Shown: piece after piece, positions 59,863-64,000 of the stretch | How positions within the stretch are numbered: the first letter of the stretch is position 1 | How the letters are laid out: each line of letters opens with the position of its first letter | Assembly (NCBI GenBank): GCA_017508425.1 | Contig: JAFVYZ010000007.1 | Location: 49,428-113,427 of the forward strand | Origin: Clostridia bacterium | GTDB lineage: Bacteria; Bacillota; Clostridia; Oscillospirales; CAG-272 | Direction of reading: 5' to 3' | DNA: 64,000 nucleotides | Program-made: the position numbers and the translations under genes | The notes under the pieces: generated by a model | Database searches by the model: none | The model's input: only the letters and a program-made list of their open reading frames with translations | Told to the model about the DNA's origin: nothing

Positions 59863-62136
59863 ATGAAACAAATGAAGAGATCACTTGCCCTGTTGCTGGT
59901 GCTGCTCGTACTGCTCCAGGCCTTTGCGGTTTGCATTGGTGCCGCCGTCAGTACACCGAGCTTTAAAAACACCGGCAGACGTCACGTGGCGGCCACGGCC
60001 CTGAGTGCGAGCGCGGTCAGCTACTACGCCAATTACAGCTACACCACACTTGCGGCGCAAAGTGCTTCCACGCTGCTGAACACCCTGCGCACGCTGATGA
60101 CGAGCACGCACACGAGCACCTCGACCTACGAAAACTGCCGTGATCTTGCGATGTACACCGACACCGACAACACGGGTAAGATCAGCCTGCTTTACACCTC
60201 GTACAACACCGACTACGAAAACGGATACATCAACAAGGTTTCAAACGGCTGGAACCGTGAGCACGTATGGCCCCAAAGCATCGGCGGCTTTGCCACCAGC
60301 GGTGCGGGTGCGGACCTGCACCACATCCGTCCCTCGGACTCCTTAATCAACAGCAAGCGCGGCAATGACAAATACGGCGAAGTGAACGGCGGCACGGCCG
60401 TATCCGGCACGGGCCCCTCCAACGGTGTGCTGGGTGGCTATTCGAGCGGCAGCTATTTTGAGCCCCTGGATAACGTCAAGGGTGACGTTGCCCGAATTTG
60501 TCTGTACATTTACGTGCGCTACGGCAGCGAGCTGTCAGGCTGCAGCTCGGTCACCAATGCCTTCCAAAGCGTGGAGGTCCTGCTCGACTGGTGCGCGAGC
60601 GACCCCGTGGACGAATGGGAAATGGGCCGCAACGACGTGGTGGCCTCAGTCCAGGGCAACCGCAACGTCTTTATTGATTACCCCGAATACGCCTGGCTGA
60701 TCTTTGGTGAGGAGGTGCCCGAAAACCTCGCAACCCCCACGGGCAGCAGTGGCATCACGCCTCCCCCCTCCTCGGGTGGCAGCGGTTCCACTACTCCCTC
60801 GACTCCCCCCTCCACCCCCACCACTCCCGTTTACAACAAGGTGACCTCGCTGAAAACGGGCGATGAGATCATCATCACCGCCCCTGCCTACAACAAGGCA
60901 CTCTCGATGCAAAAGGTGGCTACCCACTACAATAAGGGCGTGAATTACACCGAAACCGATTTTTCGGGCATTACCAACGACGAGATCTTTGTGGTCACGG
61001 CAAACGCCGACGACACCTATACCTTTACCTCGAAATCGGGCAAGGTTCTGGCCATGAGCACCGAGTATAATTCCCTCAACGACGCCGGCACCAACAAGAC
61101 CTGGAGCCTGGAGCAAAAGTCGGGCACCACGGACGTCTTTTATTTGAAGAACGTAGGCCGTGGCACTTATCTTGAATGGTACGACAGCAAGGACAACTGG
61201 AGCACCTACAACCCCAACTCGCTCTCGAATTTGTTTGAGCTCTCGTTTTATCTGGTACCGCCCCCACACGAGCATCAATTTGTAAACGGCTCGTGCGAAT
61301 GCGGTGCTACGGATCCCAATTACGTGCCGCCCGGCAACTCTGGTGGAACCGACACGCCTAGTAACCCCGGTGGAACGGTGACACCCCCTGCAACCGGTTC
61401 CGACAAGGTCGCAAACTTTGAGTTTGGTGACAATGGCTCGGGGCAGACCGACGGTACCAAGCTTACCGCTGATAAATCCTACACCGATGGCTCCTACACC
61501 CTCACGCTGACCGGCCCCACCAACGTATATGGCGGTGCCCGTGACGAGGCCGGTGGCTCCTGCCTCAAGATGGGTACCTCAAGCAACGCAGGCAGCTTTA
61601 ACTTCACCGTAGGCGCCGACATTGCCAAGGTAGTCATTCGCGCCGGTGCATACAAGGAGTATGCGGATAATAATAAGCTGATCGTAAACGGTACGACCTA
61701 CACCCTGCCGAGCGGCAACGGTGAATATATGGAGATCGAGATCAATACCGGCACCAACAAGACCGTTACCGTAGCCACTACGGGCAGCAAGCCCCGTGCT
61801 GAAATTGACTCCATTGCATTTTATTTGGCAACTACCTCTCACGAGCATCAATTTGTAAACGGCTCGTGCTCGTGCGGTGCGACGGACCCCAATTACGTGC
61901 CGCCCAGCACGCCCTCTAATCCGAGCACTCCCGGCGGTAACACCAACACCGACGTCAATCAGGGCGGCTCCAACGCCCCCACCACAGGCGGTGATCAGGG
62001 CACCTCGACCCTGCCCCAGGAAAAGGACAACACCGTGCTTATTATAATCGTTATTGTGGTTTGCGTTCTGGTATTGGGCGCCTCCGCAGTCGCCTTTGTG
62101 ATCGTCTATAAAAAGACAAAGAGCAAGGTAGAATAA
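59863..62136 (+). CDS. Membrane-anchored secreted endonuclease I
   Basis: 757 residues. Signal peptide (1-27), endonuclease I/NucM-type nuclease domain (about 55-290) with WNREHVWPQS (130-139), DLHHIRPSD (151-159) and the INSKRGN loop; a Ser/Thr/Pro linker (295-322); a beta domain (about 325-465); a motif HEHQFVNGSC.CGATDPNYVPP twice (about 468 and 660); between them a beta-sandwich-like domain (about 514-655); and a C-terminal membrane helix NTVLIIIVIVVCVLVLGASA with a basic tail. It should cut extracellular DNA and RNA at the cell surface. Last gene of the operon, 46 bases after the barnase-like gene. Confidence 0.88.
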   Translation: MKQMKRSLALLLVLLVLLQAFAVCIGAAVSTPSFKNTGRRHVAATALSASAVSYYANYSYTTLAAQSASTLLNTLRTLMTSTHTSTSTYENCRDLAMYTDTDNTGKISLLYTSYNTDYENGYINKVSNGWNREHVWPQSIGGFATSGAGADLHHIRPSDSLINSKRGNDKYGEVNGGTAVSGTGPSNGVLGGYSSGSYFEPLDNVKGDVARICLYIYVRYGSELSGCSSVTNAFQSVEVLLDWCASDPVDEWEMGRNDVVASVQGNRNVFIDYPEYAWLIFGEEVPENLATPTGSSGITPPPSSGGSGSTTPSTPPSTPTTPVYNKVTSLKTGDEIIITAPAYNKALSMQKVATHYNKGVNYTETDFSGITNDEIFVVTANADDTYTFTSKSGKVLAMSTEYNSLNDAGTNKTWSLEQKSGTTDVFYLKNVGRGTYLEWYDSKDNWSTYNPNSLSNLFELSFYLVPPPHEHQFVNGSCECGATDPNYVPPGNSGGTDTPSNPGGTVTPPATGSDKVANFEFGDNGSGQTDGTKLTADKSYTDGSYTLTLTGPTNVYGGARDEAGGSCLKMGTSSNAGSFNFTVGADIAKVVIRAGAYKEYADNNKLIVNGTTYTLPSGNGEYMEIEINTGTNKTVTVATTGSKPRAEIDSIAFYLATTSHEHQFVNGSCSCGATDPNYVPPSTPSNPSTPGGNTNTDVNQGGSNAPTTGGDQGTSTLPQEKDNTVLIIIVIVVCVLVLGASAVAFVIVYKKTKSKVE

Positions 62137-62150
62137 GCATTTTTAAGCAA

Positions 62151-62186
62151 AAGAACGCTTCGGCAAAAGCCGAAGCGTTCTTTTTT
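62151..62186 (+). terminator. Terminator of the nucleic-acid scavenging operon
   Basis: A perfect 14-base-pair stem AAGAACGCTTCGGC/GCCGAAGCGTTCTT with AAAA loop and T6, just after the endonuclease gene. Confidence 0.95.
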
Positions 62187-62189
62187 ATG

Positions 62190-62875
62190 CAGCCGGGTTT
62201 ATCGAGAGGCCTTTTGACGGCGTGTTTGCACAAGCATTTTTTCGCCCTCGGCCTCTTGCCTCGGTCGAGATCCTTCGGCTCGCCTCTCTTGGCTCACTCA
62301 GGATGACAGCATGAGGCGATTTATGTGCGCCACCCTTTGTAGGGGAGGGGTTCCCCCTCCCGTTTGATGCACGCGCCGTTCGGGAGAGGGGACCCCTCGC
62401 CTACAAGGGTTTGTGCGAACAAACGGGTTGTCGGGGCGCCAACCCCTACAAGAGTGAGCGCGAACAAGGCGCAATGGATGCGCCATGCCCGTAGGGGCGA
62501 TTCACGAATCGCCCGAAAATAGCCGAATGTCAAAACGGGCGCTTCGTGAAGCGCCCCTACTGATAGGGTTCGAACAATGCGCAATATGTACCGCCAACTC
62601 CGTAGGGGGCGCTGTCCTCGGCTATGCCGAGCACGTCAAGTTTGCTACGCAAACATTGCGGCGCCTCGACGCCCCGGAATTTGCAATACGCCAAAACGGG
62701 CGATTCGTGAATCGCCCCTACCGAAAACGCAAAACAATGCGCAATATGTACCGCCAACTCCGTAGGGACAGGCGTCCTCGACTGTCCGCAATTCGCGATG
62801 CGCAAAAAATAAACGTACAATGTCACCGCCGCACCGGTAGGGGCGTTCATTGAACGCCCGTAATTCGCGATGCGT
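62190..62875. repeat. Block of dispersed GTAGGGGCG-type repeats
   Basis: Non-coding. Units of the form GTAGGGGCG-(NTTC(A/G)NGAAN)-CGCCC recur in both orientations at about 62491-62514, 62535-62560, 62697-62721 and 62840-62863. A 34-base sequence is identical at 62574-62607 and 62734-62767. GCGATGCG-type joins separate units. One unit (62602-62654) has a reverse-complement copy at 20291-20344. Short open frames here are by-products of the repeats. Confidence 0.8.
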
Positions 62876-63185
62876 TAAAATAGGCGCACCCGGGCTCCTT
62901 GGTGCAAAGGGAGCTGTCGCGAAGCGACTGAGGGATTGTTGGTTTTATAAAGCAAAAGATGAAACAACCCCTCCGCCATTGCTGTGCCATGCCACCTCCC
63001 CTTACACAGGGGAGGCGAAAGATCGCGCGAACATACCGCCGAAGGCGCTTTGTTGCGCCTTCGGTGATCCTCACGTCGGGCTTTGTTGCCCTCCTCAGGA
63101 TGACAGGATGGGATGGTGAGGGGGCGGGGGTGTGCGAACACGCGGGAGGGGGGACCCCTCCCCTACAAGTTCAATTATTCATAAT
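62876..63185. repeat. Second composite repeat segment
   Basis: A distinct repeat-like stretch: GTGCAAAGGGAGCTGTCGCG with GCGACTGAGGGATTGTTGG on the left and CCCCTCCGCCATTGC, CACCTCCCCTTACACAGGGG on the right, suggesting an inverted pair around 62910-63015. Then CCGAAGGCGC/GCGCCTTCGG (about 63041-63063), and another GGGACCCCTCCCCTACAAG unit at about 63152. The style is common in Oscillospiraceae genomes (recall, not checked). No gene supported. Confidence 0.65.
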
Positions 63186-63253
63186 AAAACAAAGAAAAGG
63201 GGGCGCACCGAGGTGCGCCCCCAAGGGGATTCATGATAAATCATTAAATGTAA

Positions 63254-64000
63254 TTATGCCCAGAACTCAATGGTATTGATTTCTGCGCGAGGCTTGCTGC
63301 CCGCAGTAGCTACGGTAATGGTCTTCGTCGTAGTGGTATCGATCTCGATAGCCATGTACGCACCGGAGGCGTGAGGAACCGTATAGGTCGTGCCATTTAC
63401 AACAACCGTGCTGTTATCGGAGTAGGTCTTATATGCACCGGCATAAATCACAACCTTCTTAACACCATCACCAACCGTAAAGGTGAAGCCGCCCGTGGCC
63501 TTGCTTGCACCAATCTTCAGAATAGCGTTGCCCGCTTCATCGCGTGCATTGCCATAAACCTTAGTAAGACCGGTAATTGTCAAGGTGTAGGCACCCTCTG
63601 TGTAGCTCTTGCTACCGGTGATTTCAGTGCCATCATTCTGGCCGGAGCCGTTCGTACCAAACTCAAAGCTCGCAACCTTGTTGAGCTCAGCAGGAGTCTG
63701 GCTACCGCCTTCGCCGCCTTCGCCACCTTCGCCGCCTTCACCGCCGGCAGGAGGAGTCTGGCTACCGCCTTCGCCGCCTGCGGGAGGAGTCTGGCTACCG
63801 CCTTCGCCACCTTCGCCGCCTTCGGGAGCTTCAGGAGCCTCAGGAGCAAAGCCGATAACGCAGAATGCTACGGGGAACTGAGAAACGCCGAGGTTTGTAT
63901 CAGTAATGTAGGAAGTGTTGGAGGTGCTCAGGTTGCTGTTCGAGTTGTAAGTACCAAGGTAGTACTTGTTGGAGCCAACCGTAATCACAAACGTACCAAT
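63254..64000 (-). CDS. Secreted protein C-terminal part sharing a domain with the endonuclease (truncated by window edge)
   Basis: The frame is open to the window edge, so the N-terminus is missing; 248 residues are visible. First a beta segment (FVITVGSNKYYLGTYNSNSN to about VAFCVIGF), then a low-complexity Gly/Glu/Pro linker with repeated GGEGGSQTPPA units, then a domain closely similar to endonuclease residues about 514-655 (KVASFEFGTNGSGQNDGTEI; VYGNARDEAGN; GSKPRAEINTIEFWA), ending at the stop without membrane anchor. It is likely extracellular; the shared domain and position suggest another surface nuclease or binding protein, but the catalytic part is not in view. Confidence 0.75.
   Translation of the reverse strand: MGTFVITVGSNKYYLGTYNSNSNLSTSNTSYITDTNLGVSQFPVAFCVIGFAPEAPEAPEGGEGGEGGSQTPPAGGEGGSQTPPAGGEGGEGGEGGEGGSQTPAELNKVASFEFGTNGSGQNDGTEITGSKSYTEGAYTLTITGLTKVYGNARDEAGNAILKIGASKATGGFTFTVGDGVKKVVIYAGAYKTYSDNSTVVVNGTTYTVPHASGAYMAIEIDTTTTKTITVATAGSKPRAEINTIEFWA

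Noticed and set aside
62560-62580. TTCGAA motif resembling a tRNA T-loop
   Set aside because: No acceptor or anticodon stem could be built around it; it lies in the repeat block.
62485-62853. Short open frames within the repeat block
   Set aside because: They arise from the repeats (the same residues recur in several frames) and lack ribosome sites.
62190-63185. CRISPR-like array
   Set aside because: Repeats differ in length, orientation and spacing and there are no uniform spacers or cas genes.

Overview
The window is a gene-dense, GC-rich chromosomal segment of a spore-forming member of the Firmicutes, most likely an uncultured gut Clostridia lineage (Oscillospirales/Christensenellales-like; this placement is inference). 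The evidence is the Spo0A regulator, an alpha/beta SASP, GerW/YtfJ, a SleB-type cortex hydrolase, the scpA-scpB-DUF2953-ytfJ-dac-rluB gene order, consensus sigma-A promoters (TTGACA-17-TATAAT) and strong Shine-Dalgarno sites. No rRNA, tRNA, CRISPR array, transposase or phage structural gene was seen.

Layout. 1-4112: minus-strand operons trmH-dprA-topA (topA cut by the window edge) and infC-rpmI-rplT, the latter with a consensus promoter and an AUU start for infC. 4113-15494: plus-strand housekeeping run of lon, engB, two histidine phosphatases, lysA, a site-2 protease, scpA, scpB and sporulation/cell-wall genes. 15523-19250: spo0A with an unusual upstream repeat pattern, then a small AT-rich accessory module of two HTH regulators, an 81-residue orphan and a membrane protein broken by an A8 run. 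19263-27880: SleB, a CpsB-like phosphatase and a four-gene glycosidase operon with tandem GH20 paralogues. 27891-31282: a chain of palindromes, a divergent RHH/AbrB pair, and ylxM-ffh-rpsP-khpA. 31303-39218: ABC-F, an oxidoreductase, a GlpP-controlled glycerol-3-phosphate operon with a leader terminator, and a PHP protein. 39325-43902: typA, a ferritin-like protein, ldh, and an HTH-GHKL ATPase-DUF4325 fusion. 44136-48390: a promoter, an elaborate attenuator-like leader, a 52-residue peptide and a BspA-type leucine-rich surface protein. 48454-49939: a Na/phosphate transporter and SASP.

50318-62136 is one tight plus-strand array of twelve genes: tdk, deoC, deoD, deoB, cdd, pdp, udk, two nrnA, surE, a barnase-like lipoprotein and a membrane-anchored endonuclease I. 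Together they could degrade extracellular RNA and DNA, trim oligonucleotides, dephosphorylate nucleotides and feed the sugars and bases into central metabolism and salvage. The window ends with about 1 kb of dispersed repeats and the 3' part of another secreted protein that shares a domain with the endonuclease.

The two most notable items are the leader at 44136-44380, where the 3' strand of a closing stem, an antiterminator and an intrinsic terminator compete, and the linked nucleic-acid scavenging operon with its barnase-like lipoprotein.
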